Shown here: one piece after another, positions 36,835 to 44,571 of the stretch
Layout: each line of letters starts with the position of its first letter
How positions within the stretch are numbered: the stretch's first letter is position 1
Assembly: GCF_003675385.1 (NCBI RefSeq)
Contig: NZ_RCWZ01000005.1
Location: 806,001-870,000, forward strand
DNA: 64,000 nucleotides
DNA from: Mucilaginibacter kameinonensis
Lineage (GTDB): Bacteria; Bacteroidota; Bacteroidia; Sphingobacteriales; Sphingobacteriaceae
Direction of reading: 5' to 3'
Notes under the pieces: model-generated
The model's input: the letters and a program-made list of their open reading frames with translations, nothing else
Databases searched by the model: none
Told to the model about the DNA's origin: nothing
Position numbers and translations under genes: made by a program

Positions 36835-37692
36835 TTATTTCACAGCGGGGAAAACCAATAGCGGAATAGTGATACGACCGGCCATTTTTTCACTGTGGCT
36901 GCTTTTCAGCAAGCGGTAAACGAAGCTATGAGGTCTGTGCACCATTACAAGCATATCCACCTGCCCGTGTTCACAAAGCCAGCTTAAACCAGCTTCAACC
37001 TTGCTGTTCCTTACACTGCGATAATAAATGTGCGGGTAGTTCGCTTTGTTAGATACATGGGTCATGAAATCCGAGATCGTCTTTTTCAACTCAGCGGTGA
37101 GTTCTTCACCATCATAAACATGAGTAAGCAAAATTTCGGCACCTAAAATTTTGGCGAGCGGAATCAAATGAAACAAGCTCTGTATATCATTCTCCGGGTC
37201 GGCAAAATCTGTCGCGAAAGCTATTTTTTTTAAGGGCACAAATTGAGTATCGGGAGAAATAAGCATTAAAGGCCTGGTGGTATTTGCTATCATGTTTTTA
37301 CAGTGGTTGCCTAATAAAAAGCTACTCATCCCTTCGCCATGAGTACCCATCACTACCAAATCAACCGATTGGCTTTCCGCATAGCTTTCCACAACATCAG
37401 TCAAAATTCCCGGTTCATTTTTAATAGTAATTTCGGGGATAAAACCGTTAGTAATAGCCGCCTTTTCCAAGTCGGCTTTTAAACTTTCAAGGCCGATAGT
37501 ACTATCCCCCAATAACAATTCAAGGTCATCCATTGGCCATACTACGGCGCCCGCTTGCGGCATCTCGGCAGGTACGATAACCGCGTTACATAGTACCATG
37601 TTAGCTTTGATCTGTTTGGCAAGTTTATAGCCATATTCAGCAGCATGCTTTGCATTGGCTGAAAAATCGGTGGTAACAAGCAGTGTTTTCAT
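36835..37692 (-). CDS. Tandem universal stress protein
   Basis: 285 residues, two UspA domains in tandem. Domain one starts MKTLLVTTDFSANAKHAAEYGYKLA and contains VDLVVMGTHGEG. Domain two starts KKIAFATDFADPENDIQSLFHLIPLAK and contains VDMLVMVHRPHSF. The ATP-binding glycine motif is weak in domain one and degenerate in domain two. The role is stress survival. Its promoter carries a TGAY-N4-RTCA operator 29.5 bases upstream of a CAGTTTTG element, placing it in the low-oxygen regulon proposed for this island. Confidence 0.9.
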   Translation of the reverse strand: MKTLLVTTDFSANAKHAAEYGYKLAKQIKANMVLCNAVIVPAEMPQAGAVVWPMDDLELLLGDSTIGLESLKADLEKAAITNGFIPEITIKNEPGILTDVVESYAESQSVDLVVMGTHGEGMSSFLLGNHCKNMIANTTRPLMLISPDTQFVPLKKIAFATDFADPENDIQSLFHLIPLAKILGAEILLTHVYDGEELTAELKKTISDFMTHVSNKANYPHIYYRSVRNSKVEAGLSWLCEHGQVDMLVMVHRPHSFVYRLLKSSHSEKMAGRITIPLLVFPAVK

Positions 37693-37719
37693 GTTTTGAG
37701 TGTTGAATGTTTTACACTA

Positions 37720-37762
37720 CAAAACTGCCTGTTTACAGCGCTAAAAATAATGACCATCGTCA
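37720..37762 (-). promoter_or_regulatory. Universal stress gene promoter with FNR-like operator
   Basis: The operator TGACCATCGTCA lies at 37751-37762 (centre 37756.5). The minus strand reads CAGTTTTG from 37727 down to 37720, one mismatch from TAnnTTTG. Centre to first base of the element is 29.5. The start codon is 28 bases further on. The same spacing occurs upstream of the 596-residue unknown gene and at the proximal ldh site. Confidence 0.75.
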
Positions 37763-37843
37763 TCTATCTACGTGATTAAAAACCCAAAACAAACTGTATA
37801 ACAATAAAATACCGGGTATTCCTATCAAACAACTTAATCAGAT

Positions 37844-38200
37844 CTATTCTCCCTCGTAAATCACCCCTGATGACGGCGTTTCTTTCAGTTCGATCTTTTT
37901 CAGCCCCGGTAATAAAGGCTTTACTTTTTTCCAGATCCAGGTGGCCAAAAGTTCGGCGGTGGGGTTTTCGAGCCCTTCAATATTATTCAAAAGTGTATGA
38001 TCAAGCATGCCAATAACGGGTGCTACAATTGCTTTCAAGTCAGAAAAATCCAGGATCCAGCCCTCTTTTTCCAATACATCGCCGGCAATATAAAGTGTAA
38101 AATGATAAGTGTGCCCATGCAAATTATGGCACTTGTGGCCCTCGGGAACATGCGGCAAAAAGTGCGCGGCATCAAATGTAAAGTGTTGGTAAATGATCAT
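37844..38200 (-). CDS. queD: 6-carboxytetrahydropterin synthase/6-pyruvoyltetrahydropterin synthase
   Basis: 118 residues. The zinc site is visible as FDAAHFLPHVPEGHKCHNLHGHTYH, with three His and the catalytic Cys, and the C-terminus has IELKETPSSGVIYEG. The enzyme belongs to queuosine or biopterin synthesis; queD is the usual bacterial role, but the pathway cannot be settled here because no other que gene is adjacent. No FNR-like operator lies in its own promoter position, so it is probably not part of the surrounding regulon. Confidence 0.9.
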   Translation of the reverse strand: MIIYQHFTFDAAHFLPHVPEGHKCHNLHGHTYHFTLYIAGDVLEKEGWILDFSDLKAIVAPVIGMLDHTLLNNIEGLENPTAELLATWIWKKVKPLLPGLKKIELKETPSSGVIYEGE

Positions 38201-38284
38201 AAATAAGTTAACTAAATAAAAGCTGTAAGATTAGGCTAAACCTATTAATGAGTATATGACCAGGATTGCTTAAGTAAGTAACCT

Positions 38285-38301
38285 TTATCATTGTTTGATA
38301 A
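38285..38301. repeat. Short inverted repeat between queD and ompW
   Basis: TTATCA (38285-38290) and TGATAA (38296-38301) flank a 5-base spacer. It lies about 140 bases upstream of the ompW-like gene and 38 bases upstream of its FNR-like operator. It may be an extra regulator site, but a 6-bp arm is weak evidence on its own. Confidence 0.3.
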
Positions 38302-38338
38302 GCATTTTACCCGCTCACATTTTAGCACTGTATGGCAA

Positions 38339-38403
38339 TGACAATAATCAGTAAACAGCCTGCTTACCGTCATGTACCGGACTAAATACCAGCTATAGTT
38401 TTG
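38339..38403 (+). promoter_or_regulatory. ompW-like gene promoter with FNR-like operator
   Basis: The operator TGACAATAATCA is at 38339-38350 (centre 38344.5). A perfect Bacteroidota element TAGTTTTG is at 38396-38403. The spacing is 51.5, identical to that at ccoN, ccoI, the FixL-like kinase and the distal ldh site. The start codon is 25 bases after the element. Confidence 0.8.
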
Positions 38404-38427
38404 GGGCATAATTCAAATCCATATATT

Positions 38428-39120
38428 ATGAAAACTTTAAAACTATGTGTGTTGGCGTTATGCCTGTTTAGTGCGTTTAATGGCTTAGCCCAACAGAAAA
38501 ATGAATGGGATATCCGCGTGAGGGCAATAGGCATACTACCCCAGGAAAGCGCCAAAATTGGAGTTATAGGCGGCGATATCAATATAAGCAACGCGTACGT
38601 ACCCGAGCTGGATATTACTTATTTCTTCGCCAAAAACTTCTCGGCCGAACTGATCCTTGGCACATCAAAGCATAAAGTAAAAACGCAGGGATCAAACCTT
38701 ACAGCTATAGGCGGCAATTCTTCGGCAGATATTAACCTTGGCAAAGTTTGGTTGCTACCACCCACCCTTACTTTACAATACCATTTGCCAACCGGTACAG
38801 CATTTAAACCCTACATAGGCGCGGGTGCAAATTATACCATATTTTATAATGCCGATAAAGGCCCGGTTGTACAGGCGATAGATTATCAAAATAAGTTTTC
38901 GTTTGCAACGCAGGCAGGTATTGATTATGACATTACTAAAACCGTATTCCTGAATATTGATGTGAAGAAACTTTTCCTGAATACTAATGCAACCGTAAAC
39001 GTGGCTAACCTCACACCTGCCGGTAATCAATCACTTGAACCTGTATTGAAAAACATTGGTGCGGATGTTAAAATAAGGCCCTGGGTAGTTGGCATTGGAG
39101 TTGGATACCGGATAAAGTAA
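38428..39120 (+). CDS. ompW: OmpW-family outer-membrane beta-barrel protein
   Basis: 230 residues from ATG 38428, where the signal peptide starts (LKLCVLALCLFSAFNGLAQ). OmpW-type barrel: WDIRVRAIGILPQESAKIG, ELDITYFFAKNFSAELILGT, LPPTLTLQYHLPTGTAFKPYIGAGANYTIF, and the terminal strand IRPWVVGIGVGYRIK. OmpW proteins form small hydrophobic channels and are strongly induced without oxygen in enterobacteria. That fits the FNR-like promoter found here. Confidence 0.93.
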   Translation: MKTLKLCVLALCLFSAFNGLAQQKNEWDIRVRAIGILPQESAKIGVIGGDINISNAYVPELDITYFFAKNFSAELILGTSKHKVKTQGSNLTAIGGNSSADINLGKVWLLPPTLTLQYHLPTGTAFKPYIGAGANYTIFYNADKGPVVQAIDYQNKFSFATQAGIDYDITKTVFLNIDVKKLFLNTNATVNVANLTPAGNQSLEPVLKNIGADVKIRPWVVGIGVGYRIK

Positions 39121-39202
39121 TAACTTTCAACACAATATGACGATTTTAAGATAGCCAGGTAGCAATAACCTGGCTGTTTTATGAGCACCCTGTCATGCTT
39201 TA

Positions 39203-39267
39203 TGACATCAATCAATAAAAAAAGTGACGAAAGTCATTTTTTTTAAGCCGCATGATCATTACTCTTA
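39203..39267 (+). promoter_or_regulatory. Double FNR-like operator before the small coiled-coil gene
   Basis: Two operators: TGACATCAATCA (39203-39214, centre 39208.5) and TGACGAAAGTCA (39225-39236, centre 39230.5), 22 bases apart as at ldh. Position 39260, which is 51.5 and 29.5 from the two centres, begins TACTCTTA, a weaker TAnnTTTG-like element. That would place transcription start at or very near the ATG at 39272, so the mRNA may be leaderless. Confidence 0.6.
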
Positions 39268-39271
39268 TGGC

Positions 39272-39646
39272 ATGGAACAAATCAACATAAAACAAACCAC
39301 TCCTCTTCACCAGGAATGGCTGCGGAGGCTTGATTTTTATCATTTTGAGTTATTTCTCATACAAGAGCAGTTGGGCGAAGTAACAGAGGACAGTGCGGAT
39401 AAGGATCTTTTAAAAAGGGCGGAGCATTTTAAGGCCGTACTAATTGCCCGCAAAAATCATATCGACAAATTAAGAAACCGGATCCGTGAAAACCTGAACC
39501 GGTTGGCAGCGGACGCTGCGGATGAAGACTCCGTTGACAAAACTTTAAAAATCTTCGAAGTCTTAAATCAGGAATGTTTAGCGCAACAGCAATCGGTAAA
39601 CGAATTAAGATCGGAATTTGAACAATTCACTACCGAATGGGCGTAA
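39272..39646 (+). CDS. Small helical protein of unknown function in the low-oxygen island
   Basis: 124 residues from ATG 39272; a GTG start at 39224 would overlap the operator and is rejected. The sequence is highly charged and helical (EWLRRLDFYHFELFLIQEQLGEV, KRAEHFKAVLIARKNHIDKLRNRIRENLNRL, QQSVNELRSEFEQFTTEWA), suggesting a coiled coil or helical bundle. It has no signal peptide, Cys cluster or recognised domain. A double FNR-like operator lies directly upstream and the FixL-like kinase follows. It may be an accessory stress or signalling protein. Confidence 0.75.
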   Translation: MEQINIKQTTPLHQEWLRRLDFYHFELFLIQEQLGEVTEDSADKDLLKRAEHFKAVLIARKNHIDKLRNRIRENLNRLAADAADEDSVDKTLKIFEVLNQECLAQQQSVNELRSEFEQFTTEWA

Positions 39647-39670
39647 GATCAGGCCATCTATAAGTAAACT

Positions 39671-39712
39671 CTTCAGTTTAAAAAATGATCAATATCACTT
39701 TTTAAACTGAAG
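39671..39712. promoter_or_regulatory. 42-bp concentric dyad with an FNR-like operator at its centre
   Basis: CTTCAGTTTAAAAA (39671-39684) and TTTTTAAACTGAAG (39699-39712) are perfectly complementary. Between them lies TGATCAATATCA (39686-39697). The dyad centre and the operator centre are both 39691.5. As RNA it would be a hairpin with U-rich arms able to end the preceding gene's transcript; as DNA it is an extended operator. Both roles may hold. Confidence 0.7.
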
Positions 39713-39750
39713 GTGATTATGCTCCACTTTGCATTGGGTACGGATATTTG
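39686..39750 (+). promoter_or_regulatory. FixL-like kinase promoter with FNR-like operator
   Basis: The operator TGATCAATATCA has its centre at 39691.5 and the element GATATTTG is at 39743-39750, one mismatch from TAnnTTTG. The spacing is exactly 51.5. The kinase start codon lies 30 bases after the element. The arrangement predicts that the kinase and its Crp-fused regulator control their own expression. Confidence 0.75.
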
Positions 39751-39780
39751 TTTGCCACATAAAATGGCGATGGGTTTAAT

Positions 39781-40968
39781 ATGGAAAGTGCAGCATTACT
39801 GAATGCGATCATCGAAAACGCTATTGATGGTATCATAACAATTGATGAAAGAGGGTTGATCGAATCGATCAACCCTTCTGCATGTAAACTATTTCAGTAT
39901 ACCCCTGCCGAAGTAACCGGCAAAAACGTATCCATGCTGATGCCCCCACCAGATAGGAACAATCACGATGAATACATCAACAGGTACCAGAACACCGGGC
40001 GGGCACACATTATAGGTATTGGCCGTGAGGTTACAGGATTGCGAAAAGATGGTTCACAATTCCCTTTCCGCCTTGCGGTAAGCGAGGTAAAATACTCGGG
40101 GCGCAAAATATACACCGGCTTTATACACGATATCAGCCGCGAAAAGGAAGCAGAAGAACAGCTAAAGGATTATGCGTCACACCTGGAAGATGAAGTACAT
40201 GAACGTACACAATCCCTACAACTCTCTGTAAAAGAACTTCAACAAGCTAAAGAGGAAGTCAGCATTTCGCTCGAAAAAGAAAAGGAGTTAGGACAGCTAA
40301 AAAGCCGTTTTGTATCGATGGCATCGCACGAGTTTCGTACGCCTTTAAGTGCAGTGCAGCTATCTGCCTCACTCATTGAACGATACGCGGGCCATTTGCA
40401 AAGTCAAAACATCAGTAAACACGTCAACAAGATCAAAAATGCGGTGGGCAATCTTACCACGATATTGAATGATTTCCTGTCGCACGAAAAGCTTGAAGCC
40501 GGGCGTGTTGAGGCCTCATTAACATCTTTTGACCTGGTAAAGCTGGCAGAAGAGATCACGGAGGAAATGCAGCTGATAGCCAAAAAAGATCAGAACATCA
40601 TCTACCAGCATACCGGCAGCAACAGCAGGGTTAACCTCGATTTAAACCTGCTCAAAAACTGCATTATCAACCTCATTGCCAACGCGATCAAATACTCTGG
40701 CGAAAACACTTTTATTGAGTTTAATACCGAGATTGAAAAAAACGGCTGTATCATTACCGTAAAAGACAACGGTATAGGCATTCCCGAAACCGATCAGAAG
40801 CATTTATTTGAAGCTTTCTTCAGGGCACACAACACGGGCAATATTCCCGGCACCGGCTTGGGCTTAAACATTGTTGCCCGCTATGCCCGCCTCATGAATG
40901 GCAGCGTAGCTTTTAAAAGCAGCGTTAATAAGGGCACCATATTCACCATTTCATTTCCCGAACAATGA
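39781..40968 (+). CDS. FixL-like PAS sensor histidine kinase, predicted haem/oxygen sensor
   Basis: 395 residues, no membrane helix. The PAS domain (about 5-120) carries LMPPPDRNNHDEYINRY and AHIIGIGREVTGLRKDGSQFP. His62, Arg68, His76 and Arg82 fall at the same spacing (0, 6, 14, 20) as His200, Arg206, His214 and Arg220 of Bradyrhizobium FixL, the haem ligand and contact residues. A coiled coil (about 120-175), the HisKA box (SHEFRTPLSA, His183) and the ATPase (NLIANAIKYSGENT, GTGLGLNIVARYA) follow. The stop overlaps the regulator start as ATGA. Haem binding is inferred from residues, not shown. Confidence 0.92.
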   Translation: MESAALLNAIIENAIDGIITIDERGLIESINPSACKLFQYTPAEVTGKNVSMLMPPPDRNNHDEYINRYQNTGRAHIIGIGREVTGLRKDGSQFPFRLAVSEVKYSGRKIYTGFIHDISREKEAEEQLKDYASHLEDEVHERTQSLQLSVKELQQAKEEVSISLEKEKELGQLKSRFVSMASHEFRTPLSAVQLSASLIERYAGHLQSQNISKHVNKIKNAVGNLTTILNDFLSHEKLEAGRVEASLTSFDLVKLAEEITEEMQLIAKKDQNIIYQHTGSNSRVNLDLNLLKNCIINLIANAIKYSGENTFIEFNTEIEKNGCIITVKDNGIGIPETDQKHLFEAFFRAHNTGNIPGTGLGLNIVARYARLMNGSVAFKSSVNKGTIFTISFPEQ

Positions 40969-42017
40969 GCAAAAAGATACTAATTATTGAAGATAACAAC
41001 GATATCCGCGAAAACGTGGTTGAAATACTGGAACTTGCCGGCTACAGCGTTTTTGAAGCCAGCAACGGTCGCACCGGGGTCGACCTGGCTTTGAAAAACA
41101 TCCCGGATGTTATCTTATGCGATATTATGATGCCGGAGTTGGATGGATACGGTGTATTGTATATGCTGAATAAAAACCCGGTCACGGCTGCCATCCCCTT
41201 TATATTTTTAACCGCCAAAGCTGAGCGCGTTGACCTGCGCAAAGGCATGGAAATGGGTGCCGACGATTACCTTACCAAGCCGTTTGATGACATGGAACTG
41301 CTGAGCGCGGTTGAAAGCCGGCTCAAAAAGAAAGAGGCTCAACAAAACTTTTACAGCAAATCGCTCGATAATTTAAACCAGCTACTATCTAAAAACAAAG
41401 GACTGGCCGAATTAAAACGGATCATTGAAGAACGACGTGCCCGGCAGTTCAAGAAAAACCAGGTAATTTATTATGAGGGCGATAAAGGTAACGGCCTTTA
41501 CCTGGTAATAAAAGGAAGGATAAAAACCGTAAAAATGGCCGAGGACGGCCGAGAGCTGATGACCGGAATTTATACTACCGACGAATACCTCGGCATCCAC
41601 TCTCTGCTATCAAACGAAACCTATAGCGAAACTGCCACAGCCCTGGAGGATAGTTTACTCTGCCTTATCCCTAAAGACCAGCTGGATGAGCTATTGAATT
41701 TATACCCCGAGGTTGGACGCGAATTTATCAGGCTGCTTGCCAACAACATCCGCGATAAGGAAGAACAGTTGCTGCAACTGGCCTATCACTCCGTCAGAAA
41801 AAGAATGGCCGAAGCTATGCTGCGCCTCCATAAACAATATACCAGCGCTATTGACAGCTTTAAAATATCAAGGGAAGATTTAGCCGCCATGGCAGGCATG
41901 GCTACAGAAACGGTTAGCCGAACGCTATCCGATTTTAAAGACGAGGGCCTGATAGACAAAAAAGGTAGCGTGATCACCATCCTTGATATCAACAAGCTGT
42001 CAAAGATGAGAAACTGA
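40965..42017 (+). CDS. Receiver-Crp/Fnr fusion regulator (combined FixJ and FixK roles)
   Basis: 350 residues. Residues 1-125 are a receiver (LIIEDNNDIRENV; phospho-Asp53 in ILCDIMMPELDG; Lys105 in LTKPF). Residues about 145-265 form a cyclic-nucleotide-binding-type domain (FKKNQVIYYEGDKGNGLYLVIKGRIKTV). A Crp-type winged HTH follows (about 285-345, FKISREDLAAMAGMATETVSRTLSDFKDEGLI). The recognition helix has E315-T-V-S318-R319, the FNR-type pattern for TGA half-sites, matching the operators in this island. There is no N-terminal Fe-S cysteine cluster; the input is presumably phosphate from the FixL-like kinase, with which it is translationally coupled. Confidence 0.95.
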   Translation: MSKKILIIEDNNDIRENVVEILELAGYSVFEASNGRTGVDLALKNIPDVILCDIMMPELDGYGVLYMLNKNPVTAAIPFIFLTAKAERVDLRKGMEMGADDYLTKPFDDMELLSAVESRLKKKEAQQNFYSKSLDNLNQLLSKNKGLAELKRIIEERRARQFKKNQVIYYEGDKGNGLYLVIKGRIKTVKMAEDGRELMTGIYTTDEYLGIHSLLSNETYSETATALEDSLLCLIPKDQLDELLNLYPEVGREFIRLLANNIRDKEEQLLQLAYHSVRKRMAEAMLRLHKQYTSAIDSFKISREDLAAMAGMATETVSRTLSDFKDEGLIDKKGSVITILDINKLSKMRN

Positions 42018-42079
42018 CCAGCATCACTTTTTCTGCTGATCAGGATCATTCCGCATGCGTTTGTTCAAGCCTAATTTTA
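42015..42079 (+). promoter_or_regulatory. ldh-hemN promoter with two FNR-like operators
   Basis: TGACCAGCATCA (42015-42026, centre 42020.5) overlaps the regulator's stop codon, and TGATCAGGATCA (42037-42048, centre 42042.5) follows 22 bases later. The element TAATTTTA starts at 42072. The spacings are 51.5 and 29.5, so one promoter uses both positions seen singly elsewhere. Confidence 0.8.
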
Positions 42080-42099
42080 CGCTTGATAAATCATTGCAA

Positions 42100-43122
42100 A
42101 TGAAAGCGGTAGCGTATAGTATCAAGCCTTTTGAAAAAGAATTTCTGGCAAAAGCCAATCAAAAAAAACACGACATTACTTTAATATCCAATGCCCTCGG
42201 CCCAGATACAGCCGTGTTTGCCGAAGGTAAAGATGCCGTAATTGTTTTTACTAATGATGACGTGTCGGCCCCGGTGATTGAAAAGCTTGCCGGCTTTGGT
42301 GTAAAGCTCATTATCACCCGCTCAACCGGCACCGATCATATCGATAAACAAGTCGCGGCTGCATATGGCATCAGTGTATCAAATATCCCGTCCTATTCGC
42401 CGCAGGCTATAGCTGAGCACGCGGTAGCCCTTGCATTTGCGCTAAATCGGCAGATCATCAGAGCCGATGAGCACAGTCATCATTTTGATTTCAGAAATGA
42501 TGAGTTGATGGGATTTAACTTTTCAGGAAAAACAGTAGGACTAATTGGCCTTGGCAATACGGGCAAAGCTGCAGCGAAGATCTTTGACGGACTTGGCTGC
42601 AATGTAATTGCTTACGATCCGGCGTTCCCCGCAGATGTCCTGAACATTAAACCCGTTGCTTTGGATGAACTACTTACCACCGCTGATATTATTTCGCTTC
42701 ATTTACCGCTTAATCCTGGCACAAAACACTTCATCAAAAGCGAAACCATCAGCCTCATGAAAAACGGGGTAATGCTTATCAATACTTCAAGAGGCGCGCT
42801 CATCCGGACCACCGATGTTATAGCGGCGCTAAAAAGCGGCAAGATTGGCTATTTGGGTTTAGATGTATATGAATTTGAAAAAGGGTTATTTTTTGAAGAT
42901 CATGAAGATGACCTTATTAAAGATCCTCTATTGCACAGCTTATTAAATTACCCCAACGTGCTGGTTACTCCGCACCAGGCCTATTTAACCAAAGAAGCCC
43001 TGCAGGAAATAGCAGACCAAACCATCTGCAACCTTGATCAGTGGCGGCAGAACAAGTGTTCCGGCGAAGCCTGCGTATGCGCTAACAGTTGCCGGAATAA
43101 TACCATCCACTCAACGCTTTAA
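42100..43122 (+). CDS. ldhA: D-2-hydroxyacid dehydrogenase, D-lactate-dehydrogenase-like, with cysteine-rich tail
   Basis: 340 residues from ATG 42100 (frame open to 42055). The substrate lobe has ITRSTGTDHIDKQVAAAYGISVSNIPSYSPQAIAEHAV. The Rossmann motif is GLIGLGNTGKAAAKIF; catalytic Arg is in NTSRGALI, and the catalytic His region reads VTPHQAYLTKEAL. The protein closely follows the fermentative D-lactate dehydrogenase pattern (pyruvate to D-lactate with NADH). The C-terminus ends with an unusual stretch of four Cys (KCSGEACVCANSC). hemN follows 11 bases later, so the two share a promoter with double FNR-like operators. Confidence 0.9.
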   Translation: MKAVAYSIKPFEKEFLAKANQKKHDITLISNALGPDTAVFAEGKDAVIVFTNDDVSAPVIEKLAGFGVKLIITRSTGTDHIDKQVAAAYGISVSNIPSYSPQAIAEHAVALAFALNRQIIRADEHSHHFDFRNDELMGFNFSGKTVGLIGLGNTGKAAAKIFDGLGCNVIAYDPAFPADVLNIKPVALDELLTTADIISLHLPLNPGTKHFIKSETISLMKNGVMLINTSRGALIRTTDVIAALKSGKIGYLGLDVYEFEKGLFFEDHEDDLIKDPLLHSLLNYPNVLVTPHQAYLTKEALQEIADQTICNLDQWRQNKCSGEACVCANSCRNNTIHSTL

Positions 43123-43133
43123 GATTTCAGATC

Positions 43134-44495
43134 ATGGAACAATCACTTACAGCCAAATACAATGTGGCTGCTCCCCGCTACACCAGTTACCCAACCATGC
43201 CTTATTGGGATACCGATGCATTTAGTAATAACGAATGGATAAAAACAGTAAAACGCTCTTTTTTTGAAAGTAACACACAGGACGGTATCAGCATATATAT
43301 CCATTTACCTTTTTGCGAAAACCTGTGCACATACTGTGGCTGCAATACACGTATCACCAAAAACCATCGGGTTGAGGAACCGTACATTAAAGCCTTGCTA
43401 CTGGAATGGGCTATGTACAGGAATATATTTGGCAAAAAGCCACTCATCCGCGAAATTCATCTTGGCGGTGGCACGCCTACATTCTTTAGTCCGGCAAATC
43501 TTAAAGCGCTGATCAGCGCTATTTTGCTTAACGCAGATATCCATCCGGATGCAAGTTTTAGCTTTGAAGCTCATCCTGCTAATACTACGGTTAATCACTT
43601 ACAGGCTTTGTATGATCTTGGTTTCAGGAGGCTGAGCCTGGGGATACAGGATTTCGATCCTAAAGTTCAGTTTATCATCAACCGCCATCAAACCATAGAA
43701 CAGATTCAGGCCGTTACCGGTCAGGCGCGCCGTATTGGTTATACATCAATCAATTATGATCTCATTTATGGCTTACCTCTGCAAACCTTACCTGGCTTAG
43801 CAGAAACCATGCAACAGGTTGCCGGATTAATGCCCGATAGAATAGCCTTTTACAGCTATGCGCACGTACCGTGGATAAAACCCGGCCAGCGCCGGTTTAC
43901 AGAAAAAGACTTGCCTGATGCAAAGCTTAAGGCTAAGTTATATGAGGTAGGCAGGTCTCTGCTAAAACACTACGGCTACATTGAAATAGGCATGGACCAT
44001 TTTGCCCTCCCCGGCGATGAATTGCTATTAGCTGAACAAAACGGTAACCTGCGCCGTAATTTTATGGGATATACCCATCAGCACACACAGCTATTGATTG
44101 GTTTAGGGGTATCCTCTATCAGCGATTCCCAATATGCTTTCGCCCAAAACGTAAAAACAGTTGAGGAATACCTGGAGCTTGTAAAAAATGGCGAGCTTCC
44201 GGTTTTTAAGGGCCATATCTTAACCAATGATGATATGATGATCCGCAGGCATATTCAGGATATCATGTGTACAGGCCAAACCACCTGGAACCATCATACC
44301 GAACCCTGTGAGCCGTTACTTGAAGGAATAGAACGCTTACAACCTTTGGCCGACGATGGGCTGATAGAGCTCAACTCCTGGGGGTTGAAGGTTACCCCAA
44401 CAGGCAAGAACTTTTTACGCAATATTTGTATGGCAATCGATGCCCGATTATGGGCAAATAAACCGGCTACGCAGTTATTTAGTATGGCGATATGA
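43134..44495 (+). CDS. hemN: Oxygen-independent coproporphyrinogen III dehydrogenase
   Basis: 453 residues, a radical SAM enzyme. The cluster motif is CENLCTYCGC (C-x3-C-x2-C), preceded by YIHLPF; the SAM-binding GGGTPTFFSP and the segment SFEAHPANTTVNHLQALYDLGFRRLSLGIQDFD follow, then FYSYAHVPWIKPGQR. It converts coproporphyrinogen III to protoporphyrinogen IX without oxygen in haem synthesis. It shares a promoter with ldhA under the proposed low-oxygen control, and supplies haem for the cbb3 oxidase encoded downstream on the other strand. Confidence 0.97.
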   Translation: MEQSLTAKYNVAAPRYTSYPTMPYWDTDAFSNNEWIKTVKRSFFESNTQDGISIYIHLPFCENLCTYCGCNTRITKNHRVEEPYIKALLLEWAMYRNIFGKKPLIREIHLGGGTPTFFSPANLKALISAILLNADIHPDASFSFEAHPANTTVNHLQALYDLGFRRLSLGIQDFDPKVQFIINRHQTIEQIQAVTGQARRIGYTSINYDLIYGLPLQTLPGLAETMQQVAGLMPDRIAFYSYAHVPWIKPGQRRFTEKDLPDAKLKAKLYEVGRSLLKHYGYIEIGMDHFALPGDELLLAEQNGNLRRNFMGYTHQHTQLLIGLGVSSISDSQYAFAQNVKTVEEYLELVKNGELPVFKGHILTNDDMMIRRHIQDIMCTGQTTWNHHTEPCEPLLEGIERLQPLADDGLIELNSWGLKVTPTGKNFLRNICMAIDARLWANKPATQLFSMAI

Positions 44496-44503
44496 TGTAA
44501 AAG

Positions 44504-44536
44504 AGACTTACGAAGTTTTAAAAACTTCGTAAGTCT
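44504..44536 (+). terminator. Perfect long hairpin after hemN
   Basis: AGACTTACGAAGTTTT (44504-44519) is perfectly complementary to the right arm ending ACTTCGTAAGTCT at 44536. The arm has T and A runs at the apex rather than a long trailing U tract. It lies nine bases after the hemN stop. Terminator or transcript-end stabiliser is most likely. Confidence 0.65.
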
Positions 44537-44571
44537 GGATTCAATTGAATAGTAATTGCCATTCTTAGGCC

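Noticed and set aside
39224..39271. GTG-start extension of the small helical protein
   Set aside because: It would run through the proximal FNR-like operator and gives no added domain; ATG 39272 is preferred.
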